Assembly: GCA_007692665.1 (NCBI GenBank)
Contig: REBP01000134.1
Location: 1 to 64,000, forward strand
Length of the DNA stretch: 64,000 bases
Direction of reading: 5' to 3'
Source: Gemmatimonadales bacterium
GTDB taxonomy: Bacteria > Gemmatimonadota > Gemmatimonadetes > Longimicrobiales > Gaopeijiaceae
The translations under genes and the position numbers were made by a program. Under the pieces are notes generated by a model that saw only the letters and a program-made list of their open reading frames with translations, did not search any database and was not told the DNA's origin. Below are positions 8,438-17,383 of the stretch, one piece after another (position 1 is the first letter of the stretch; each line of letters starts with the position of its first letter).

Positions 8438-9397
8438 ATGCAGGCCTTCAACTCTGAACTGTTCATGACCACCTCGGAGGTCGCCGACCTCCTGGGCGTC
8501 CACTCCTCGACGGTGAAGCGGTGGACCGACGCCGCCGAACTCGAGTCTCACAAGACCGACGGCGGACATCGGCGGATCTACCTGCAGTCCGTGCTGGAGT
8601 TCGCCCGGGCGCGGAACGTGGGGACCTTCCTCGACGCCTTCGAGCCGTTCGAGTCCCACGTCTGGCTGGCGGCGCGGGACGCGATTCGCCATGATGACTT
8701 CAAGAGGACGGTCACCCTGGCCATGGGGTGGCTGGTGCGGGGGCATCCGAAGCGGATCACGGCGCTCTTCCACGAGCTTGGCTCGCGGCCCGACCTGCCG
8801 TTTTCAGTGCTGTGCGACCGGGCGATCCAGCCCTTCATGGCCGAGGTGGGAACGCTCTGGCGAGAGGGACGCATCCGGATCGGAGAAGAGCACCAGGCCA
8901 GTCAGGCAGTGCTCGAGGCACTGATCCACCTCTCGGCCCGACGTGACGGGGCGGCCCCCATCGTGCGTTCCGAAGATCGGAGATGCGCCATCGTCGGGGC
9001 GATGTCCGGGGATCACCATCATCTTGGCGCCATGTGCGTACGGATTCTCCTTGAGCGGAATGGGTGGGATGTCCAGTATCTCGGTGCCGATACGCCGGCC
9101 GAGGAATTTGCGGCGATGCAGCGATCCCGCGAGGCCGAGCTGGTCTGTGTCTCGTTCTCGCCGCCTGCGTCGGTGGCGCACATGCGGCGGTGCCTCGACG
9201 TCATGTCCGAGTTCTACCGGGCCGAGCTGCCGTATCACCTGGCGTTCGGCGGGCTCGGCAGTCCGCTCATCGAGGCCGAGGCCGTCAATGGTCCCTGGGA
9301 GTCGTTCCGGATCTATCCCTCTGCGGAGGCTTTCGAACGGTGGCTGAACGCGGGGGTCTCCGGCGTGAAGTCCGAACCGTGGCGGGAGAGCGCGTGA
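8438..9397 (+). CDS. carH: CarH-type MerR-family regulator with cobalamin-binding photosensor domain
   Basis: 319 residues; ATG with GGAG 7 bases upstream. The N-terminal MerR-like helix-turn-helix (about 8-60, TTSEVADLLGVHSSTVKRW) is followed by a four-helix cap with W141-x9-E151-H152, the WxxxxxxxxxEH signature of CarH photoreceptors. A Rossmann B12 domain follows, with D192-x-H194-x-x-G197 (DxHxxG), where the His would be the lower cobalt ligand. In known members adenosylcobalamin promotes a DNA-bound tetramer in the dark, and light breaks it and releases the promoter. It leads the carotenoid operon, as expected for light-induced carotenogenesis. Its 3' end overlaps cruF as GTGA. Confidence 0.87.
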   Translation: MQAFNSELFMTTSEVADLLGVHSSTVKRWTDAAELESHKTDGGHRRIYLQSVLEFARARNVGTFLDAFEPFESHVWLAARDAIRHDDFKRTVTLAMGWLVRGHPKRITALFHELGSRPDLPFSVLCDRAIQPFMAEVGTLWREGRIRIGEEHQASQAVLEALIHLSARRDGAAPIVRSEDRRCAIVGAMSGDHHHLGAMCVRILLERNGWDVQYLGADTPAEEFAAMQRSREAELVCVSFSPPASVAHMRRCLDVMSEFYRAELPYHLAFGGLGSPLIEAEAVNGPWESFRIYPSAEAFERWLNAGVSGVKSEPWRESA

Positions 9398-10314
9398 CCG
9401 TTGCCCTCGCTTCGTCGCGGGGCTGGGCGCGGACACCCGCCGGAATCGGGGTCTGGGGACTGCTGGCCTTCACGGTGGTCGCCCTGGCGGGATACGGCGT
9501 GTTCGGTCAGAACCCGCATCTGATTCCCGCGGGGATGATCGGTTTCTGGCAGATTTCCTACTCGTTCTTCGCGCGGTTCCACATCATTGTCGGGGCAGCG
9601 GCCATTGCGGTCGCCCTGGTGGCGTGGGCCGGACTCCGGTGGCTTCCCTCCCTCGTGGCGGTCTACCTCCTCGCGCTCCTGGCGGAGTACGTGGGGACCG
9701 GTTCGGGCCTCCCGTTCGGTGCCTACGAGTACACGACCCTGCTGGGCACGAAGATCGGGGACCAGGTTCCCTGGGTGATCCCGCTCTCCTGGTACCTCAT
9801 GGTGCTTCCGGCGTGGATCATCGCCCGCAACACCTTTCCGGCGGACCGGCAGTGGGCGGCCCGGATGGGGTTTGCCGCCGTGATCCTCACGATCTGGGAC
9901 CTGGCGCTGGACCCGGCCATGAGCTTCGAATCCCCCCTCTACTGGGTCTGGGGTGACTCGGGTCCGTACTACGGCATGCCGTGGCTGAACCTCGTCGGGT
10001 GGCTGGGAACGGGGGTCGTCCTGGCCGGTGCCATGGAGGGGCTGGGGATCCGGAGATGGGGTCGGACCATTCCCGTGGGATGGGCGCTGGCATACTACGG
10101 GATCACGCTCCTCATGCCCCTCGGGATGCTCGTCATCAAGGGATTCTGGCTTGCCGTGATCGTGACCGTACTCGCCTGCCTCGGGGCGGTGGGGATCCAC
10201 TGGCAGTTTGGCCCCCGCCGGGTGAAGCCGGGGCGACCCGACGTGGCTGCCTCGCCCATGGACCCTGCGGCTCCCCTCGAACGCCCCCTCGTCACGGGGG
10301 AGGGCGCGCGATGA
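9394..10314 (+). CDS. cruF: CruF-type carotenoid 1',2'-hydratase
   Basis: 306 residues; the GTG start at 9394 overlaps the carH stop. It is a polytopic membrane protein with about seven hydrophobic segments. Family hallmarks include FGAYEYT, GTKIGDQVPWVIPLSWYLM, WDLALDPAMS and YWVWGDSGPYYGMPWLNLVGW, which contain the conserved acidic residues thought to be catalytic. CruF adds water to the psi end of acyclic carotenoids and is unrelated to proteobacterial CrtC. It lies between the light regulator and the fused prenyl/phytoene synthase, overlapping the latter by ATGA. Confidence 0.87.
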   Translation: MTVALASSRGWARTPAGIGVWGLLAFTVVALAGYGVFGQNPHLIPAGMIGFWQISYSFFARFHIIVGAAAIAVALVAWAGLRWLPSLVAVYLLALLAEYVGTGSGLPFGAYEYTTLLGTKIGDQVPWVIPLSWYLMVLPAWIIARNTFPADRQWAARMGFAAVILTIWDLALDPAMSFESPLYWVWGDSGPYYGMPWLNLVGWLGTGVVLAGAMEGLGIRRWGRTIPVGWALAYYGITLLMPLGMLVIKGFWLAVIVTVLACLGAVGIHWQFGPRRVKPGRPDVAASPMDPAAPLERPLVTGEGAR

Positions 10315-12311
10315 CTTCCGTACGATCACCTGGCGCGATCGAGGCAACCGAGCGGCTGCGCGCGGCTCTCGCGGCAGAGGCCCGCACCCTCCACGAGAGG
10401 CTCGGCATCCCGGAGCCGGCCCCGGGCGGAAAGATGCTTCGCCCGCTCATGGCCCGGGCCGCCGCCGGACTTCATGACCCCGGCGTGGAGGTCCTCAGGG
10501 GCGCGCTGGCGATCCAGATGGTTCACGAGGCCTCGCTCCTCCACGACGACATCCTGGACGACTGTGCGCTTCGCCGGGGAGAAGCGTCCCTGGCCGCGAG
10601 GGCCGGGCTCCCTGCGGCACTGGTGGAGGGGGACCACCTCCTGACCTCCGCCTACCGCGTCGCTGCCTCCACCGGGTCTCTGCCCTTCGTGGAGTGCTTC
10701 AGTCGAGCCGTGGAGCGGACGGTCGCCGGAGAGAAGGCCCAGGCGCGGGCTGCCGGCCGCTGGCTTACCGAGGCGGAGTACCGCGAGATCATCGCGGGCA
10801 AGTCGGGGGAGCTCTTCGGGTGTGCCGCGTCGCTTGCGGCCCACCTCCGGAACGATCCCGAGGCGGCCGCGCGGGATCGCGCCCTCGGCGCCCGAACCGG
10901 CGAGATCTACCAGATGGTCGACGACTTCCTGGACCTCTGCCCCTCGGCCCGGCTTGGCAAGCCTCCGCTGCTTGATCTGAAGCAGCGGAAATGGACCTGG
11001 CCGCTGGCGGAGACCGGCGCCCTGGCCTTCCCGGACCCGTCGGGTTTCGACGACTTCGTGGTGTCACTCTTTCGGCCGGAGCGAGGCAGCGCTCCCTCTC
11101 CCATGTCCCGCGCCAGGGACCGCCTCGCCGCCCGGGTGAATGCGCTCATCCGCGACTGGAACACCGCGCATCCCGACGACGAGCTCGTGCCGGGGTTTCT
11201 CGCCTCGTGGCTCGAATCCGTCAACGCGACGCTGGAGCGGGAGGAAGCCGCGGCGCAGGGGTTCCCGCAGGGGCCCGCGGGCCGGACAGGGCCCGGAGGC
11301 GCGGTTGCCGAGGCGCCGTCGGATGAGGCGGCGGCGGCAGTCCACCGCGAAGCCGCCGCACTCGGCGGGCCCGGGGGCTGGCAGGCCTCCTTTGCCACGC
11401 ATGCCAGGACGTTCCGCTTCGCCGCCCGGCTCTTCCCTGCAGAGCAGGAGCGCCTCGTCGCCGGGGTGTACGCCTTCTGCCGCTTCACCGACGACCTCGT
11501 GGACCACGCGCCAGACCCGGATCCGAGGGTGCTGGAGGCGCGGCTTCGCGCGTGGACGGGACTGGTGCGCCGGGCGTGGAGCCATCAGGACACCGGCATC
11601 CCCCTGCTGGACGAGGTGCTTGGGGAGACGGCGCGCCGGGGTGTGCCGGTGCTCTACGCCGAGGAACTGATCCGGGGCGTGGCCATGGACCTGGAGCCTT
11701 CGGACTACCCGGACATGGCGGCACTCCGCGGGTACTCGTACCGGGTGGCCTCGGTGGTGGGGCTCTGGCTCACCGAACTCTTCGGGACGCATGCACCGGT
11801 GGTCCTTCGTCGGGCGGAGGCCCTCGGCCACGCCATGCAGCTCACCAACATTCTCCGGGACGTGGGAGAGGACTGGGGGCGGGGGCGCCTGTACCTTCCG
11901 CTGGACCGCATGGCGGCCCACGGCGTGGACCGCACGAGCCTCGACGAGGCGGTCCGCGGCGGCACCCTTCCCGAGGGGTGGATTCCCCTGATGGAGGAGC
12001 TTCTCGGGCACGCGGAAGCCGACTACCAGCTCGCCTTCGACGCGATTCCCGCGCTCCCGGTCTTCTTCCAGCGCCCGGTGGCGGTGGCCGCCCGGGTCTA
12101 CGGCGGGATCCACGACGAGATCCGGAAGAACGGCTACGACACGCTCACGCGGAGGGCGTGGACGCGGTTTCCGACGAAGCTCCGCCTGGGTGCGCGGGCG
12201 CTCCTCGAACTCCGGCGAACCCGGCGCGGCTTCACCTCGTCGGGAGAGGCGCTTCGGCCCTTTGCACCGATCGCTCCGCTTCCGCCTGCTGTACTGCGCG
12301 GCGGACCCTGA
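10311..12311 (+). CDS. crtB: Fused geranylgeranyl diphosphate synthase - phytoene synthase
   Basis: 666 residues from the ATG at 10311 (ATGA overlap with cruF), with no internal stop. Residues about 1-330 are a trans-prenyltransferase with first Asp-rich motif DDILDD (79-84) and second motif DDFLD (204-208). A roughly 30-residue Ala/Gly/Pro-rich linker follows. Residues about 355-640 are a squalene/phytoene synthase with DDLVD (394-398) and NILRDVGED (from N513). All four Asp-rich metal sites are intact, so one chain could convert IPP and allylic diphosphate to GGPP and then to phytoene. The final 80 bases overlap ppsA on the opposite strand. Predicted cytoplasmic or membrane-associated. Confidence 0.88.
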   Translation: MTSVRSPGAIEATERLRAALAAEARTLHERLGIPEPAPGGKMLRPLMARAAAGLHDPGVEVLRGALAIQMVHEASLLHDDILDDCALRRGEASLAARAGLPAALVEGDHLLTSAYRVAASTGSLPFVECFSRAVERTVAGEKAQARAAGRWLTEAEYREIIAGKSGELFGCAASLAAHLRNDPEAAARDRALGARTGEIYQMVDDFLDLCPSARLGKPPLLDLKQRKWTWPLAETGALAFPDPSGFDDFVVSLFRPERGSAPSPMSRARDRLAARVNALIRDWNTAHPDDELVPGFLASWLESVNATLEREEAAAQGFPQGPAGRTGPGGAVAEAPSDEAAAAVHREAAALGGPGGWQASFATHARTFRFAARLFPAEQERLVAGVYAFCRFTDDLVDHAPDPDPRVLEARLRAWTGLVRRAWSHQDTGIPLLDEVLGETARRGVPVLYAEELIRGVAMDLEPSDYPDMAALRGYSYRVASVVGLWLTELFGTHAPVVLRRAEALGHAMQLTNILRDVGEDWGRGRLYLPLDRMAAHGVDRTSLDEAVRGGTLPEGWIPLMEELLGHAEADYQLAFDAIPALPVFFQRPVAVAARVYGGIHDEIRKNGYDTLTRRAWTRFPTKLRLGARALLELRRTRRGFTSSGEALRPFAPIAPLPPAVLRGGP

Positions 12312-14943
12312 CGAGGGTATCGGGCGTCACCGACATCGAGCTGATCCCGCAGTCCACCAGGAAGGGCGGAATCTCGTCGGGATAGTCCGACGGGGCCTGC
12401 CCGCAGATCCCGATCTCGAGTCCCCGGTCCCTGAAGGCCTTCACCGCCTGCCGGATGAGACCCTGGACGGCGGGGGAACGCGCGTCCGGGGGGTGCGCGT
12501 ACCCCTCGAGATCGTCCCGGGAAACGGCGTACACGGTCTGCACCAGGTCGTTGGAGCCGATGGATCCGCCGGTGAGCCCCATGGCGTCGATGAAGGCATC
12601 GGCCTCGAGCACGTTGGAGGGGATCTCCACCATGAGGAAGAGGGGGGTTCCCGAGTCCGGGCCCACCCCGGCCGCATCCAGGGCCACCACCACTTCCCGC
12701 CCTTCGGCAGGGGAGCGGCAGAAGGGGATCATGAGCTGCAGGTTGTCGAGGCCCACCTCGTCGCGGACCCGGGCGAGCGCCTTCAGTTCAAGCTCGAAGG
12801 CGGGGAAGAAGCGAGGGTCCACGTACCGGGCCGCACCCCGCCACCCGATCATCGGGTTCTCCTCCCTCGGCTCGAAGAGGCGTCCCCCCAGCAGGTCCCG
12901 GTACTCGTTGGACTTGAGGTCCGAGAGCCGGACGAGCACCGGCCGCGGATAGAAGGCGGCACAGATCAGCGCCACCCCGGAGCGGATCCGGTCCACGAAG
13001 AACTCGGAGGGGGACGCATACCCGGGAATCCGACGTTCCACGGCGCCCATGAGGGTGCCGAGTTCGAACCGGTCCTCCTGGAGAAGGTGGTCCCGGAAGG
13101 GCTGAAGTCCGGGTGCCAGCTCCCCCGTCTCGGCAAAGTGCCGAAGCTCGTCGAACCAGACGAGGGCGAGCGGGTGGATGCCGACCTGCGCAGTGAGGAT
13201 GAACTCGAGCCGAGCCAGGCCGACCCCTTCCGACGGGAGCATGGCATCCCCGGGTGAATTGCCCGGAAAGCCGACGTTCAGCTTGACCCCGGTGGCCAGG
13301 GGAACCCCGTCCTCCATCTGGACCTCCTCCACCTCGAAGGGGTGGATCCCGTCGTACACGACGCCCACGTCTCCCTCGGCGCAGCTCCCCGTGACCTCCT
13401 GGAGGTTCTCGAGCGTCTCCATGGCGCCCGCCACCCCGACGAGGGCCGGAATCCCGAACTCCCGGGCCACGATGGCGGCGTGGGAGGTGCGTCCGCCCCG
13501 CTCCGTGATGATGAGGGAGGCCTCCTTCATGAGGGGTTCCCAGTCCGGTGTCGTGATGGAGGTCACGAGGACGTCGCCGGGATCGAAGATCCGCTCCTCG
13601 GCCGGGAGGTCCGCCAGGTCCCCCTCGCTCCCGTGGCGCTCCCGGAGCGCCCGCTTCCGCACGATGACTTCCTCGTAGTCGCGGTAGATGCGGACGGCGC
13701 CCGCCCCGATGCGCGTGCCCACGGCAAGGCCCTTGAGGAGGACCTTGTCCTCGTCCCGGAGCCTCGCCACCAGCGAGGGCTCCATGCGCCATGTCCGGAG
13801 CACGGAGCCGCTTCCGCCGGCGTTGCCGTGAATCGTCTCGGGTCGGCTCTGCACGATGAAGAGTTCGCCGGTGATGCCGTCCTTGGCCCATTCCACGTCC
13901 ATGGGGCGGCCGTAGTGTTCCTCGATGCGAAGGGCCATGCGGGCCAGCTCCAGCACGTCCTCCTCGGGGATCGACCAGTCACGGCGACGGCTGGCCTCGA
14001 CGTCGACGGACTCGGTCCGCGTCCCCCCCTGCATCGAGTAGACGAGCTTCCGGTCCTTGGCGCCCAGCGTCCGGTGCACCATGGCGCGGGTGCCTCGCCG
14101 AACGCCGTCCTTCCAGACCAGGAACGTGTCCGGCGTAACCGTCCCCTGCACCACGAACTCGCCCAGGCCGTAGGCCGCGGTGATGTGGATGAGGTTGGGG
14201 TTGCCCGAGTCCGGATCCACCGTGAAGAGGACGCCGGAGGAGGCGAGGTCGGAGCGGACCATCTTCATGATGACCACGGCGACGGCGCTCCCCAGCGGGT
14301 CGATGCCGTGGTGGCGCTGGTACGAGATTGCCCGCTCGGTGAAGGCCGAGGCCACGCAGGCCCGCCAGTTGTCCACCACGGCGTCCCCCCCCCGGACATT
14401 GAGGAACGACTCGTACTGTCCCGCGAAGGAGGCGAGTTCCGAGTCCTCGACGGTGGCGGAGGACCGGACGGCCGCATCCACCCCTTCGCCGTACCGTGCC
14501 TCCAGCTCGGCATAGCCTTCGCGGATGCGGGACTCGAGGAGAGAGGGGAGGGGCGTGGCGGTCACGAGGGCTCGGGCGAGAGCGGCGCGTCCGCCGGCGT
14601 CCTCTTCCGATACCTCCTCGAAAAGGAGGCGGAGGGCGTCCTCCAGCGTCGTTCCGGGCGAGAGCCTCCGCCGGAGCGTCCCCCAGAGACGCAGGGCCTC
14701 CTCGGCGTGGGGAGACGCGTGGAGCTCGGGGTCCGGCTCGGCGGCGACGGTCTCGGTGAGGAAATAGCGGAAGGAAGCCGCCGTCGTGGCGAATCCGCCC
14801 GGCACCCGGATCCCGGCGCCCGAGAGCTCCCGGATCATTTCTCCGAGAGAGGCGCCCTTGCCGCCGACGCGGGGACGATCTTCTGAACCAACGCGGTCCA
14901 GGGGGAGGAGAATGGCTTCGCCGTCGGGAGTCATGGATGTCAT
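12232..14943 (-). CDS. ppsA: Phosphoenolpyruvate synthase
   Basis: About 903 residues from ATG 14943; a second ATG at 14934 is equally possible and no clear ribosome site separates them. Domain order is the N-terminal ATP-grasp domain (GGKGASLGEMI, RSSATVEDSE), the phosphohistidine swivel domain (TERGGRTSHAAIVAREFGIP, with the phosphorylated His) and a C-terminal PEP/pyruvate TIM barrel ending in GICGQAPSD with the catalytic Cys. It converts pyruvate + ATP to PEP + AMP + Pi. It follows hemF by 62 bases and is the last gene of the bchG-bchP-hemA-hemF series, so it may be expressed with pigment genes. Its C-terminus overlaps the convergent crtE-crtB fusion. Confidence 0.9.
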   Translation of the reverse strand: MTSMTPDGEAILLPLDRVGSEDRPRVGGKGASLGEMIRELSGAGIRVPGGFATTAASFRYFLTETVAAEPDPELHASPHAEEALRLWGTLRRRLSPGTTLEDALRLLFEEVSEEDAGGRAALARALVTATPLPSLLESRIREGYAELEARYGEGVDAAVRSSATVEDSELASFAGQYESFLNVRGGDAVVDNWRACVASAFTERAISYQRHHGIDPLGSAVAVVIMKMVRSDLASSGVLFTVDPDSGNPNLIHITAAYGLGEFVVQGTVTPDTFLVWKDGVRRGTRAMVHRTLGAKDRKLVYSMQGGTRTESVDVEASRRRDWSIPEEDVLELARMALRIEEHYGRPMDVEWAKDGITGELFIVQSRPETIHGNAGGSGSVLRTWRMEPSLVARLRDEDKVLLKGLAVGTRIGAGAVRIYRDYEEVIVRKRALRERHGSEGDLADLPAEERIFDPGDVLVTSITTPDWEPLMKEASLIITERGGRTSHAAIVAREFGIPALVGVAGAMETLENLQEVTGSCAEGDVGVVYDGIHPFEVEEVQMEDGVPLATGVKLNVGFPGNSPGDAMLPSEGVGLARLEFILTAQVGIHPLALVWFDELRHFAETGELAPGLQPFRDHLLQEDRFELGTLMGAVERRIPGYASPSEFFVDRIRSGVALICAAFYPRPVLVRLSDLKSNEYRDLLGGRLFEPREENPMIGWRGAARYVDPRFFPAFELELKALARVRDEVGLDNLQLMIPFCRSPAEGREVVVALDAAGVGPDSGTPLFLMVEIPSNVLEADAFIDAMGLTGGSIGSNDLVQTVYAVSRDDLEGYAHPPDARSPAVQGLIRQAVKAFRDRGLEIGICGQAPSDYPDEIPPFLVDCGISSMSVTPDTLVRVRRAVQQAEAERSVQRAEAPLPTR

Positions 14944-15005
14944 CCGCGTGGGTGGGTGGTCGGGGTCACCGACCCCCTCGCTGCGTCCACGGTTCCCCTG
15001 TGGTT

Positions 15006-16091
15006 TCAGCGAACGGGGGTCAGGAACTCCTCCGGTATGCCGTCGGCCCACTCCCGTGGAGGGAGCATCTGGTGCAGTCGGTGCTCGAAGGTTCCTTCCG
15101 GCCAGCTGAGGTTGTAGCCCCAGTTGGCCGAGGGCGGCATGCTCATGAGCACGCTTTCGATGCGGGCATGGGTCTGAAGGCCGAACTTGGTGCCCCGGTC
15201 GTGGACCAGGTTGAACTCTGCATAGCGACCCCGGCGGACAAGCTGGAGTTCCTTCTCCCGGGCTCCCCAGGGCATCGGCTTCCGGCGGTCCACGATGGGC
15301 CCATAGGCCTCCAGCATTGCAAGACCCACGCCGCGCACCAGCGCGAAGGCTTCCTCGGCTTCGAGGTCGCCGTTCTCGCCGGGCCTCAGGTTGTCGAAGA
15401 AGATCCCCCCGACGCCGCGGTTCTCGTTGTCGCGGTGGATGTTCACGAAGTAGCGGTCGCACCAGGCCTTGAAGCGCGCGTAGTAGTCCGGATGGTGCTC
15501 CATGCAGATGCGGCGAAGGGTCTGGTGGAAGTGAACGGCGTCCTCGGGGTGCGGATGGGTGGGCGTCAGGTCGAGCCCGCCGCCGAACCAGTGGTCCACG
15601 AGCTGACCATCGGGGCGGTTCAGCTGGAAGTAACGCACGTTCATGTGGACAATGGGCACCATGGGGCTGCGCGGGTGACACACCACGCTCACCCCGGTGG
15701 CGAAGAAGTCCACCTGCTCCGTGGTTGTCCGGTCCGACCCCAGGCGAGCCGCCATTTCGGCGGGAATCTCACCACCCCCGGCGAAACGGTTCACCCCCAC
15801 CTTCTCGAAGGTCCCTCCGTCGGTGAGGACCCGGGAGACGCCGCCACCCCCGCCCGGACGCAGCCATGCGTCCTCCTGGAACTTCCCGCCGCCGTCCCGC
15901 TGCTCGAAGAAATCGGTGAGGGTGTCCTGCAGGACCTGCATCCAGCGCCCGACACGCGGGCGGAGGGGGAGAGACTCCTCCGGGCGCGACAGGTCGAGGG
16001 TTGCCGCTGCGGGTCCCAGGAACGGGTCCTGGAGGAGGTTCGATCCGAGGATCATGGGAGCGTTGCCGGGAAGAGGAGCCTGGGAAGACAT
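15006..16091 (-). CDS. hemF: Oxygen-dependent coproporphyrinogen III oxidase
   Basis: 361 residues from ATG 16091, two bases after the hemA stop. Family signatures are dense: GGGGVSRVL, HMNVRYF, WFGGGLDLTP, FFDNLRPG and YAEFNLVHDRGTKFGLQ. The enzyme uses O2 to decarboxylate two propionates of coproporphyrinogen III, giving protoporphyrinogen IX for heme and bacteriochlorophyll. The oxygen-dependent form, together with AcsF instead of BchE, fits aerobic pigment synthesis. Length agrees with the family (300-360). Cytoplasmic. Confidence 0.95.
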   Translation of the reverse strand: MSSQAPLPGNAPMILGSNLLQDPFLGPAAATLDLSRPEESLPLRPRVGRWMQVLQDTLTDFFEQRDGGGKFQEDAWLRPGGGGGVSRVLTDGGTFEKVGVNRFAGGGEIPAEMAARLGSDRTTTEQVDFFATGVSVVCHPRSPMVPIVHMNVRYFQLNRPDGQLVDHWFGGGLDLTPTHPHPEDAVHFHQTLRRICMEHHPDYYARFKAWCDRYFVNIHRDNENRGVGGIFFDNLRPGENGDLEAEEAFALVRGVGLAMLEAYGPIVDRRKPMPWGAREKELQLVRRGRYAEFNLVHDRGTKFGLQTHARIESVLMSMPPSANWGYNLSWPEGTFEHRLHQMLPPREWADGIPEEFLTPVR

Positions 16092-16093
16092 GG

Positions 16094-17383
16094 TTACCTC
16101 GATTCCGAAGGGAGTCCACCGGGGGCGGACACGTCGCTGAACAGGTGCTGCAGGGCCCGGGAGAGCGTCGCCTGGTCTTCGTCGCTCACCGACCCGCTGC
16201 TCCGCATGGTGCGCATGGCCATCATGGGTCGACTGAGCACCCGGGCGGCGATGCGGCGGGCGGCGCGATCGGCCAGGTCCCGGTCGCCCTCGGCCACGAA
16301 GCGCACTTCGCGGCGGCAGATCTCGACGACCCACTCCTGCAGGGGGCGAAGGGCGTCGCGGGCCTCGGCCGCCGACACCCACTCGTGGAAGTCCGAAGCC
16401 TCCTCCTCCACGATGCGTTCGGCCTGGGGTATGGCGTCCTGCCGTGCTTCCTCGATGGCTGCGGTCTCCGGGTGGACGTCGTCCAGCCCCGTAAGGGAGA
16501 TCCCGGGGAGGAGGGCCACCTCGGGGGAGACGTTCCGCGGCATGGAGAGATCCACGACGGGAAGCACCCGCCCCGGGGCCCGGCCGGCCAGCATGCGGTG
16601 GTCGACCCATGCGCCGGGCGCACCGGTGGCGACCAGCACGCCGCCGGCGTCCGGGAGGTGCCGGGGCAGGTCATCGAGGCCGCCGGATTCTCCGCCCCAT
16701 TCCCGGGCGAGATCCGCGGCCCGCTGCGGCGTCCGATTGAGCAGGATCACCTCGACGCCGTCGGTGGCGGCCAGGGCGCGGGCCGCATGGCTCCCGATCT
16801 TTCCGGCACCGAGGACGATGATGCGGCGCGGTGACCCGGCGGGAAGCCGCTCCATGAGGTGGCGGGCGGCTTCGGAGCCGACGGACCGATGGCCCGACAT
16901 GAGGCGGGTCTCGCGCCGGACGCGCTTGCCGGCCCGGATCGCCGTGTCGAAGAGCCGGTGCAGATGCGTTCCCACGGTGCCCGCAGCCTGTGCATCCCGG
17001 TATCCGCGGCGGACCTGCCCGAGGATGTGAATGTCTCCGAGGATCTGCGATTCGAGGCCCCCGGCGACCCGGAGCAGGTGGCGGACCCCGGAGAACCCCT
17101 GGAGGAGCTGGAGCGGGGGCGTGGCCCTGTCCGGGTCCTCGCCCACCGCCCGGGCCCAGGCGCGGGCGAGCCCGAGGGCTTCGGCGGCCGGGTCGCGGGA
17201 CCAGGTCACGAGTTCGGTGCGATTGCAGGTACGCACGACGACCAGTTCCTCCACCAGCCGGGACGCCTCCTGCTGGAGTCTCGCGAGGGCCGCATCGTCC
17301 AGCGTCCAGCGTTCCCGGACCTCCACGCGGGCCGTGCGGAAATCGATCCCCAGCAGGGCCGGGACTCCGCGGGTCATCCCCAT
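16094..17383 (-). CDS. hemA: Glutamyl-tRNA reductase
   Basis: 429 residues. Start chosen at ATG 17383 because a GGGAGG box sits 7 bases upstream; the alternative ATG 17377 overlaps the crtE stop (ATGA). The catalytic Cys lies in VVRTCNRTEL. Also seen are the GLESQILGDIHILGQV substrate pocket, VGSEAARHL, the Rossmann motif VLGAGKIGSHAA and a C-terminal dimerisation helix. It reduces glutamyl-tRNA to glutamate-1-semialdehyde, the first committed step of the C5 tetrapyrrole route. Clustering with hemF and bch genes ties precursor supply to bacteriochlorophyll synthesis. Confidence 0.95.
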   Translation of the reverse strand: MGMTRGVPALLGIDFRTARVEVRERWTLDDAALARLQQEASRLVEELVVVRTCNRTELVTWSRDPAAEALGLARAWARAVGEDPDRATPPLQLLQGFSGVRHLLRVAGGLESQILGDIHILGQVRRGYRDAQAAGTVGTHLHRLFDTAIRAGKRVRRETRLMSGHRSVGSEAARHLMERLPAGSPRRIIVLGAGKIGSHAARALAATDGVEVILLNRTPQRAADLAREWGGESGGLDDLPRHLPDAGGVLVATGAPGAWVDHRMLAGRAPGRVLPVVDLSMPRNVSPEVALLPGISLTGLDDVHPETAAIEEARQDAIPQAERIVEEEASDFHEWVSAAEARDALRPLQEWVVEICRREVRFVAEGDRDLADRAARRIAARVLSRPMMAMRTMRSSGSVSDEDQATLSRALQHLFSDVSAPGGLPSESR

